Below, piece by piece: positions 57,779-64,000 of a stretch of DNA of 64,000 bases. Under the pieces are notes generated by a model. The model made no database searches. It was not told the DNA's origin and saw nothing but the letters and a program-made list of their open reading frames with translations. Location of the stretch: positions 310,001-374,000 of the forward strand of contig NZ_CP096040.1 in NCBI RefSeq assembly GCF_023935105.1, given 5' to 3'. The stretch is from Caulobacter segnis. GTDB taxonomy: Bacteria; Pseudomonadota; Alphaproteobacteria; Caulobacterales; Caulobacteraceae. The stretch's first letter is position 1. Every line of letters starts with the position of its first letter. The translations under genes were made by a program, and so were the position numbers.

Positions 57779-59518
57779 CTAGGGCGCGGGCTGGCAGCCC
57801 TCGTCGATCGGTTGCAGCGAGAGCGCATAACCGCCGGCCACGAGGTCGCGGCGAGGCTTGGCCGGCGTCATCGCCACTTGGCCCGCCGCCATTGCGGCCT
57901 CGACATTGCCGGTCTCGCAATGGGAGGACGCCTGGGCGATCCGCCGCCAGCGGCCGTCCTTCAGCTGGAAAACGTCGAAGATGCTGCCCACGCCCAGCAG
58001 CACCTCGTCGGCGCCGTCGCCATCGACGTCGATCAGCAGGGCCTTGCACACCGAACCGGCGTTGATGCAGTCGGAGCGTCGATCGGAGTCCCAGGCCTGG
58101 TTGACGAAGGTGTCTGGCAGCTTCCTCCCCGCCGGATAGACGGTGACCCGCGAGAAGTCCGGCTTGGCGGGCTGGGGCGCGGAGCGGCTCTCCAGAACGC
58201 CAGCGTCCCGCGCTCGCCGGGCGATCTCGGGATCGGGATTGGCCTTCAAGCGGTCCAGGGCCTTGCGGCCGTACCGCCCGCTCTCGAAGCGCAGGAACTG
58301 GAAGTCGAACTTTTCGGCCGAGACCCTGCCGGCCTCCAGCCGCTTGACCTGGCTGGCCACCGACAGCCGCGCCGGGTCGGCGATCGGCGTGAACAGGGCG
58401 ATCAGCAGCAGCACCGACACGGCGGCCATGACCAGGTTGGTCCGCTCCAGCGGCTTCATCCAGGGCGCGGGCCGCAGGGCGGCCAGAGTGTAGCCGACGG
58501 TGAAGCCGGTCGCGACGATCACATAGGTCGCGGCCAGCACCCGATCCGGCGTCAGGCCGTACTGGCCGATCCGCAGCCACAGGGCGTAGGCCGCCAGGAT
58601 CACGACCGGGATCATCAGCAGGCTGGCGGCGCGTGCGGCCCAGCACAGGATCGGATTGGGTGGCTCGATCCCGTCCTGATAGGCGGCGTTGATCAGGATG
58701 ATCAGGGCGGCGGCGGCCGACAACAGCAGGGACGCGGCCGCCTTGGTGCTCCACAGCGGCGCCAGGCCCGTGAACGGCAGGGTGGCCAGGAAGCCGGCGG
58801 CAATCACCACCATCAGCGGCAACAGCCAGGCCAGCAGGACCAGGCCCACCGTGCGCACGCCGCGCACCAGCCCCGCGCGGGCTTCGGTCAGTTGTACGGC
58901 CATGTGGACGGCGGCGGCGAACATCAAGCCGGTGGCGGGGAAGGCGAAGGCGGTCTCGCCGATCAGCTTCTGGATCGCCTCGACCCCGATCAGCTTGAAC
59001 AGGGCGGCGGCCAGGAACAGCAGCAGCCAGAAGGCCCCGGTGAACAGCAGCGACAGGACCAGGCGCACGACATTGGTCCCGACCAGGTCGAAATAGTCGG
59101 CGTAAGGGGCCAGGGGCTTGTGGACCGCCTCGGCCGGCTGGACCAGATGGTGGGCGATGAACAGCAAGGCGGCCACGGCGACGAACAGCGGCGGCGACAG
59201 CGGTCCCGCCCCGATCCGGTCGGGCGCCGCCCCCGTCCAGGCGGCGTGGACCGCCAGGATCGCCGCCAGCGCCGCGGCGACCAGGCTCCAGCCGATCAGA
59301 AACGTCCGCCGCATGGCCGACAGCGCCGCCAGCGGGATCATCGGGACCATCAGGGCGCAGACCAGAAGCGGCGCGTACAGCGTCGGCTGGGTGGCCGGCC
59401 AGGTCTTGGACTCGTCGGCCTTCTGCAGCAGGAACAGGGCGATCCCCTGCGCCAGGCCGATGGCCAGCCGGGTCAGGGCGGTGGTGCGGCTGGTCCTGGC
59501 GTCCGTCGCGTCCGTCAT
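57779..59518 (-). CDS. DUF4153 domain membrane protein
   Basis: The 579-residue protein has about eleven to twelve membrane segments over the first 400 residues, with FTGAFWLLLFLAAALFKLIG and VILAAYALWLRIGQYGLTPDRVLA, typical of DUF4153. The last 180 residues are soluble, with CINAGSVCKALLIDVDGDGADEVLLGVGS resembling an FG-GAP/EF-hand-like calcium loop (DVDGDGADE). The function is unknown. ATG 59518 has a GAGG nearby; the frame is open upstream. Confidence 0.82.
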   Translation of the reverse strand: MTDATDARTSRTTALTRLAIGLAQGIALFLLQKADESKTWPATQPTLYAPLLVCALMVPMIPLAALSAMRRTFLIGWSLVAAALAAILAVHAAWTGAAPDRIGAGPLSPPLFVAVAALLFIAHHLVQPAEAVHKPLAPYADYFDLVGTNVVRLVLSLLFTGAFWLLLFLAAALFKLIGVEAIQKLIGETAFAFPATGLMFAAAVHMAVQLTEARAGLVRGVRTVGLVLLAWLLPLMVVIAAGFLATLPFTGLAPLWSTKAAASLLLSAAAALIILINAAYQDGIEPPNPILCWAARAASLLMIPVVILAAYALWLRIGQYGLTPDRVLAATYVIVATGFTVGYTLAALRPAPWMKPLERTNLVMAAVSVLLLIALFTPIADPARLSVASQVKRLEAGRVSAEKFDFQFLRFESGRYGRKALDRLKANPDPEIARRARDAGVLESRSAPQPAKPDFSRVTVYPAGRKLPDTFVNQAWDSDRRSDCINAGSVCKALLIDVDGDGADEVLLGVGSIFDVFQLKDGRWRRIAQASSHCETGNVEAAMAAGQVAMTPAKPRRDLVAGGYALSLQPIDEGCQPAP

Positions 59519-59673
59519 GCCTCGGCGTCTCCCTCGTTCGGCCGCACAGCACCACGCCGCCGCCCGCTTGTGAAGCTGAGCCGATTTCTCTTTCGCCGCG
59601 CTGTCGGCGCGGGCGCGTTTCCAACGTCCTCGTTTTTTTGTGGCCCGATGGCCGCGTTCTGGAGGATCCCGCG

Positions 59674-60057
59674 ATGATGAAGCCGCCCGCCGCCTCGATC
59701 GACGATTACCTGGCCAGGCTGCCGACCGCTCAGCGCGCGGCGCTGGAGACCTTGCGCGGCCAGATCCGCGCCCTGGCGCCGGACGCAAAGGAGGCGATCA
59801 GCTATGGCCTGCCGACCTTCAAGCTGAACGGCAATCTCGTCCACTTCGGCGCGGCCGCGAAGCACTGCGCCTTCTATCCGGGCGCGGTGATCGATCAGTT
59901 CGCAGACCGGCTGGCCGGCTTCGAGACCGCCAAGGGCACGATCCGCTTCCAGCCCGAGGCGCCGCTGCCGCTGGACCTGATCGCCGACATCGTCCAGCGG
60001 CGGATCGCGGACAACCGGCGGATCGCCGCCGAGCGCGCGGCGCGCAAGGCGCGATGA
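59674..60057 (+). CDS. DUF1801 (YdhG/YjbR-like) domain protein
   Basis: The 127-residue protein has IDDYLARLPTAQRAALETLRGQIRALAPDAKEAISYGLPTFKLNGNLVHFGAAAKHCAFYPG, the conserved core of DUF1801, and a C-terminal basic helix. The function is unknown. GGAGG precedes the paired ATGs at 59674/59677. Confidence 0.88.
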   Translation: MMKPPAASIDDYLARLPTAQRAALETLRGQIRALAPDAKEAISYGLPTFKLNGNLVHFGAAAKHCAFYPGAVIDQFADRLAGFETAKGTIRFQPEAPLPLDLIADIVQRRIADNRRIAAERAARKAR

Positions 60058-60105
60058 GGCCAGGCGGGGACGCGCCGCCTCGGCCGCGGCGCATCCCGGG
60101 GGCGA

Positions 60106-60552
60106 CTAGGTCTTGGCCGCGACCGGCAGCCGGAACGGCGCGCCCAGCCGATTGAAGGCGTTCATCGCCGCGATGGTGATGGTCAGATCTACCAGCTCCT
60201 TCGGCGCGAAGGCCGCGGCGGCGGCGGCATAGGCCTCGTCCGAGGCGTGGGTCTCGCTCACCAGGGTCACTTCCTCGGCCCAGGCCAGGGCGGCGCGTTC
60301 CTGGTCGGAGAAGAGGTGAGAAGCCTCGCGCCACACCGGGACCAGCATCAGCTTGTCGACGGACATGGTCTTGAGCAGGTCGCGGCTGTGCAGGTCGATG
60401 CAATGGGCGCAGCCGTTGATCTGGGAGACCCGCAGGAACACCAGATGGATCAGCGCCTCGGGCAGGCTGCTGGCCTTGGTGACGTAGTGGTGGACCCCGA
60501 ACAGCGCCTTCGCGCCTTCGGGGGCGACCTCGGACCAATTCAAGCGCGTCAT
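60106..60552 (-). CDS. Carboxymuconolactone decarboxylase family protein (AhpD-like)
   Basis: The 148-residue protein has INGCAHCIDLHSRDLLKTM, the CxxC motif of AhpD-like peroxidase partners, and ALAWAEEVTLVSE. Proteins of this family with CxxC act as alkylhydroperoxidases. It is 58 bases or so after a DUF1801 gene on the opposite strand. The ribosome-binding site is GGAGAAG. Confidence 0.92.
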   Translation of the reverse strand: MTRLNWSEVAPEGAKALFGVHHYVTKASSLPEALIHLVFLRVSQINGCAHCIDLHSRDLLKTMSVDKLMLVPVWREASHLFSDQERAALAWAEEVTLVSETHASDEAYAAAAAAFAPKELVDLTITIAAMNAFNRLGAPFRLPVAAKT

Positions 60553-60648
60553 GTTCGTCTTCTCCTCTTTGCGCCGATGGGCGTCGAGGTTGAGACGGAG
60601 CGCGGGCGGCCAATGTGACGGCGGCGGCGGACTTTTTCGCGGGTTGTC

Positions 60649-61410
60649 CTAACGCGCCAGCCGCCCGTCCTCCAGCGCGGCCGGCTCGAACGAGAAGATC
60701 ACGCTGGGATCGGGCTTGGCCACGCCCTTGACCAGCTTCTTGTCGGCGGCCGCGTGCAGCAGCCAGCGGATGACGTTCAGCCGCGCCGCCTTCTTGTGGT
60801 CGGCGCGCACGCAGATCCACGGGGCGATGTCGCTGTGGGTGCGCATCAGCATCTCATCGCGGGCCTTGGTGTAGTCGTCCCACTTGTCCTGGGCGACCTT
60901 GTCGAGATCACTGGTCTTGAAGGCCTTCAGCGGATCCTCGCGGCGGGCCTTCAGGCGCTCGGCCTGTGCCTCGCGGCTGATATCCAGCCAGAACTTGACG
61001 TAGCGCAGGCCGTTCTCGACCAGCATCCGCTCGAAGGCGGGCACGTCGCGCAGGAACTGCTCCTGCTGCTCGGGCGTCGAGAAGTCCATCACCCGCTCGA
61101 CCCCGGCCCGATTGTACCAGGAGCGGTTGAAGATCACCGCCTCGCCGCAGGCTGGCAGGTATTCGACGTAGCGCTGAAAGTACCACTCGCTGCGCTCGCG
61201 CTCGTTCGGCTTGGGCAGGGCCACCACCGTGGTGGCGCGCTTGGACAGGTGTTCGGTCACGCGGGCGATCGTGCCGTCCTTGCCGGCCGAGTCGCGGCCC
61301 TCGAAGATCACCAGCAGCTTGTCGCCGTTCTTGATGGCCTTCTTCTGCATTTCGATCAGGGCGAGCTGCAGCTGGCGGAGTTCATTGTCGTAGTCGTCGT
61401 GCTTGCTCAT
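60649..61410 (-). CDS. ppk2: Polyphosphate kinase 2
   Basis: PPK2 transfers phosphate between polyphosphate and nucleotides. The 253-residue single-domain protein has Walker A in EGRDSAGKDGTIAR (about 37-50), the LPKPNERERSEWYFQRYVEYLP segment, FNRSWYNRAGVERVM and Walker B in VKFWLDISREAQAERL. The nucleotide specificity class (ADP or AMP) cannot be stated from the sequence alone, though FNRSWYNRAGVE fits class I. Confidence 0.95.
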   Translation of the reverse strand: MSKHDDYDNELRQLQLALIEMQKKAIKNGDKLLVIFEGRDSAGKDGTIARVTEHLSKRATTVVALPKPNERERSEWYFQRYVEYLPACGEAVIFNRSWYNRAGVERVMDFSTPEQQEQFLRDVPAFERMLVENGLRYVKFWLDISREAQAERLKARREDPLKAFKTSDLDKVAQDKWDDYTKARDEMLMRTHSDIAPWICVRADHKKAARLNVIRWLLHAAADKKLVKGVAKPDPSVIFSFEPAALEDGRLAR

Positions 61411-61456
61411 GAGCCGAGCCTACCCCCCTAAAGTCGAGTTGCGCTAGAAGGACGCC

Positions 61457-62173
61457 ATGATCCGCCTTTTCGTTCCCAACGACCTCTCCGCCGGCGCTGG
61501 CGTCGTTCCGACCGTCGACCAATCGCGCTACCTGACCCAGGTCATGCGCCTGGGTATCGGCGCCGAGCTCTTGCTGTTCAACGGCCGCGACGGCGAGTGG
61601 CGGGCGAGCATCGTCGAGTCGACCAAGCGCGGCTGCCTGCTGAAGGCCGACGAACAGATCCGGCCGATGGAGATCGGGCCGGACCTCGATCTGATCATCG
61701 CCATGGTCAAGCGCGGCCGGGTCGAGACCATCGTCGAGAAGGCCGCCGAACTGGGCGCGCGCCGCGTGCGCCTGACCATCACTCGCCGCACCAATGTCGA
61801 CTTCGTCAAGCTGGGTCGCTTGGACGCCATCGCCATGGAAGCCGCCGAGCAGACCGGCCGCCTGGACGTGCCGGAGGTGCGGGATCCCGAGAAGCTGGAC
61901 AAGATCCTGGACGACTGGGATCCCGCGCGCCGGCTGGTGTTCTGCGACGAGGGCGGCGACGCCAAGCCGGCCATCGAGGCGCTGGCGGGAACTGGCGCGC
62001 CGGCCGCCATCCTGATCGGTCCGGAAGGTGGGTTCGCCCCCGAGGAACGCGAGCGGCTGCGGGGGCTTTCCTTCGTCACGCCGGTGTCTCTGGGCCCGCG
62101 AATCCTGCGCGCCGACACCGCCGCGATCGCGGCGATGACGCTGTGGCAGGCGGCCGCGGGCGACTGGCGCTGA
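61457..62173 (+). CDS. rsmE: 16S rRNA uridine-1498 N3-methyltransferase
   Basis: RsmE methylates U1498 of 16S rRNA, using SAM. The 238-residue protein has a PUA-like N-terminus (DQSRYLTQVMRLGIGAELLLFNGRDGEW), MVKRGRVETIVEKAAELGARRVRLTITRRTNV and the SPOUT knot LIGPEGGFAPEERERLR and LGPRILRADTAAIAAM. Length normal. AAGGA lies before the ATG. Confidence 0.96.
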   Translation: MIRLFVPNDLSAGAGVVPTVDQSRYLTQVMRLGIGAELLLFNGRDGEWRASIVESTKRGCLLKADEQIRPMEIGPDLDLIIAMVKRGRVETIVEKAAELGARRVRLTITRRTNVDFVKLGRLDAIAMEAAEQTGRLDVPEVRDPEKLDKILDDWDPARRLVFCDEGGDAKPAIEALAGTGAPAAILIGPEGGFAPEERERLRGLSFVTPVSLGPRILRADTAAIAAMTLWQAAAGDWR

Positions 62174-62310
62174 AAATATATGCTCAAGGTGACCCCTTGA
62201 GGTTCGCAAAGAAAACGCCCAACTGGGCGTGACTGATGAGTACGCCGTCGGCGGAGAGCATGGGCCCTCTCCTCCCTCAGCATCGCAACCCCCGGGGAGG
62301 GACGGCTTGC

Positions 62311-63672
62311 ATGGCCGACACCGCTAGCGTCCAAGAGCGTCCGCTGACGCTCGCCGATCTGACCGACTATTTCGCGCAAGGGTCCAAGCCCAAGGAGGCC
62401 TTCCGCGTGGGGGCCGAGCACGAGAAGTTCGGGTTCTACCTGGGGTCGCACGGGCCTGTTCCCTACGAAGGCGACAAGGGCGTCCACGCCCTGCTGACCG
62501 GCCTGCAACGCTTCGGCTGGAAGCCGGTCATGGAAGGCCCGACGATCATCGGCCTGGAGCGCAACGGCGCCAATGTCAGCCTGGAGCCGGGCGGCCAGTT
62601 CGAGCTGTCGGGCGCGCCGCTGGCGACCATGCACGACATCTGCGAGGAGACCGGCCAGCACCTGGACGAGGTCAAGACCGTCGCCGACGAACTGGGCCTG
62701 GGTTTCGTGGGCCTGGGCTTCTCGCCGCTGTGGAAGCGCGAAGAGGTGCCGGTCATGCCCAAGGGCCGGTACGTCATCATGCGCAACTACATGCCCAAGG
62801 TCGGCAACCTCGGTCTCGACATGATGCTGCGCACCTGCACGGTGCAGGCCAATCTGGATTTCTCCAGCGAAGCCGACATGGTCGCCAAGTTCCGCATGAG
62901 CCTGGCTCTGCAGCCGATCGCCACGGCCCTGTTCGCCAATTCGCCGTTCACGGAAGGCAAGCCGAACGGCTTCCTGTCTGCCCGGGCCAACGTCTGGACC
63001 GACACCGATCCGAACCGTACGGGCCTGCTGGATTTCGTGTTCGAGGACGGTTTCGATTTCGAGCGCTACGCCCGCTACGCCCTCGACGTGCCGATGTACT
63101 TCGTCAAGCGCGGCGACAAGTACATCGACGTCGCTGGCCGATCCTTCCGCGACTTCATCGAGGGCAAGTTGCCCGAGCTGCCTGGCGAGATCGCCACGAT
63201 CAAGGACTGGGCCGACCACACGACCACGGCCTTCCCCGAAGTGCGGCTGAAGACCTATCTGGAGATGCGCGGCGCCGACGCCGGCCCCTGGAGCCGCCTT
63301 TGCGCCCTGCCGGCGCTGTGGACCGGCGTGTTCTACGATGACGCCGCCTTGGCGGCGGCCTGGGACCTCTGCAAGGCCTGGACGATCGAGGATCGCGAGG
63401 GTCTGCGCCGTGACGTGCCCCGGCTGGGCCTGAAGGCCCAGGTCGCCGGCCGCACCGCCCAAGACGTGGCCAAGGACTTCGTGGCCATCGCCAAGTCGGG
63501 CTTGAAGAACCGCGCCCAGCTGAACGGCGGCTTCTTGGACGAGACCATCTATCTGGGCGAGCTGGAGCAGATCGCCGACAGCGGGATCACCCCCGCCGAG
63601 AAGCTGCTGTCGCTGTACGATGGCGAATGGCGGGGCGACATCGGCCGGGTGTTCACCGACTGCGCCTACTGA
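62311..63672 (+). CDS. gshA: Glutamate-cysteine ligase
   Basis: The enzyme joins glutamate and cysteine in glutathione synthesis. The 453-residue protein is of the plant/alphaproteobacterial type: FRVGAEHEKFGFY, GLERNGANVSLEPGGQFELSGAPL, YMPKVGNLGLDMMLRTCTVQANLDF and FPEVRLKTYLEMRGADAGPW. ATG 62311 has GGGGAGGG upstream; the frame is open to 62236. It follows rsmE by 137 bases, and a REP-like element follows. Confidence 0.95.
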   Translation: MADTASVQERPLTLADLTDYFAQGSKPKEAFRVGAEHEKFGFYLGSHGPVPYEGDKGVHALLTGLQRFGWKPVMEGPTIIGLERNGANVSLEPGGQFELSGAPLATMHDICEETGQHLDEVKTVADELGLGFVGLGFSPLWKREEVPVMPKGRYVIMRNYMPKVGNLGLDMMLRTCTVQANLDFSSEADMVAKFRMSLALQPIATALFANSPFTEGKPNGFLSARANVWTDTDPNRTGLLDFVFEDGFDFERYARYALDVPMYFVKRGDKYIDVAGRSFRDFIEGKLPELPGEIATIKDWADHTTTAFPEVRLKTYLEMRGADAGPWSRLCALPALWTGVFYDDAALAAAWDLCKAWTIEDREGLRRDVPRLGLKAQVAGRTAQDVAKDFVAIAKSGLKNRAQLNGGFLDETIYLGELEQIADSGITPAEKLLSLYDGEWRGDIGRVFTDCAY

Positions 63673-63687
63673 TCCCAATTCCCCCTT

Positions 63688-63783
63688 TGTCATCCGCGCA
63701 TAGCCGGGACCCCGGGGGGAGTAACGCGGAGCTTGCGGTCCCTGGGTCCTGGATAGCCTCTACGAGGCTTCCGGGATGACACG
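63688..63783. repeat. REP-like palindrome downstream of gshA
   Basis: An imperfect inverted repeat with outer ends TGTCATCC and GGATGACA encloses an inner perfect hairpin AGCCTC-TAC-GAGGCT (63755-63769). Elements ending in TGTCATCC or GGATGACA are common dispersed palindromes in Caulobacter-like genomes. It fills much of the gap between gshA and the last gene and may act as a transcript end. Confidence 0.7.
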
Positions 63784-63846
63784 GGATTTTTCACGTCAGG
63801 ATTTGGTCTGATTGGGCCGCGTTTAGGGTCGCAAGCTCTGGTGAGT

Positions 63847-63875
63847 CTCGTTATGTAGTTCATATACATAACGAG
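63847..63875. promoter_or_regulatory. Perfect 10-bp inverted repeat overlapping the ribosome-binding site of the last gene
   Basis: CTCGTTATGT (63847-63856) and ACATAACGAG (63866-63875) are perfect inverted repeats with a 9-base centre. The right arm contains ACGAG of the ribosome-binding site (ACGAGGAT) eight bases before the ATG. This could be a repressor operator, or in mRNA a hairpin that hides the ribosome-binding site. Confidence 0.6.
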
Positions 63876-63882
63876 GATATTG

Positions 63883-64000
63883 ATGCTGTTCAGGACCGCT
63901 CTGCTCGCTGGCTCGCTGCTGGCCGGGAACGCCTACGCCCAAGACGCCACCCAGGCCGCTCATGACGACATCTATGCGCTGGGCGAGGTGCGGGTCACCG
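63883..64000 (+). CDS. TonB-dependent receptor (N-terminus only)
   Basis: Only 39 codons are inside the window. They give a signal peptide (MLFRTALLAGSLLAGNAYAQ) followed by IYALGEVRVT, which looks like a TonB-box region. The ligand is unknown. The start has ACGAGGA upstream, inside an inverted repeat. Confidence 0.6.
   Translation, partial: MLFRTALLAGSLLAGNAYAQDATQAAHDDIYALGEVRVT

Overview
This GC-rich, gene-dense 64 kb window looks like the chromosome of a Caulobacter species (Alphaproteobacteria, Caulobacterales). The evidence is a DivL-type cell-cycle kinase with tyrosine at the phospho-acceptor position, CcrM-type GATTC sites just upstream of it, a CC_3452-family secreted protein next to the F1 ATP synthase operon, several TonB-dependent receptors, and the alphaproteobacterial cluster proA-nadD-rsfS-rlmH-envC-ctpA-deacetylase-rppH. 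I saw no rRNA or tRNA gene, prophage, transposase or CRISPR array. This is core chromosome with a few REP-like palindromic elements.

Layout. 0-8 kb: the start of a metallopeptidase-like gene, divL, a secreted protein, ahcY under a probable SahR operator, pdxY, a beta-lactamase-fold hydrolase and a small outer-membrane protein. 8-18 kb: two exporters (MFS and RarD), asd with a strong terminator, a frameshifted gene made of four TonB-C-like repeats, polA and a chemoreceptor. 18-30 kb: a thiolase whose 3' end is duplicated, a TonB-dependent receptor followed by a D-aminoacylase-type amidohydrolase, a LemA/TPM membrane operon interrupted by a palindromic repeat, an acyl-CoA dehydrogenase, and an AraC/GyrI-type regulator.

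30-36 kb: the F1 ATP synthase operon atpH-atpA-atpG-atpD-[small CPFCG protein]-atpC. AtpD has a 61-residue Ala/Lys/Pro N-terminal extension, AtpC lacks its C-terminal helical domain, and a small zinc-knuckle-like gene overlaps both neighbours. 36-37 kb: a guanidine-II (mini-ykkC) riboswitch in front of a SugE/Gdx guanidinium exporter. 37-47 kb: an alpha/beta hydrolase with a 240-residue Ala/Lys/Pro tail, then the envelope and translation cluster rppH, polysaccharide deacetylase, ctpA, degenerate EnvC-type factor, rlmH, rsfS, nadD and proA.

47-64 kb: mostly single housekeeping or accessory genes: DedA, aldo/keto reductase, two tandem Cys-cluster proteins, a BIME-like palindrome, VOC protein, methyltransferase, desaturase, ubiA, tandem DUF454 proteins, an ABC exporter, a DUF4153 protein, ppk2, rsmE and gshA. 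The window ends in the first codons of a TonB-dependent receptor whose ribosome-binding site lies in a perfect inverted repeat.

The most interesting items are the guanidine-II switch, the SahR-like operator, the unusual atpD-atpC junction, the four-repeat protein with its one-base frameshift, the thiolase-tail duplication around a hairpin, and the mobile-looking palindromes.
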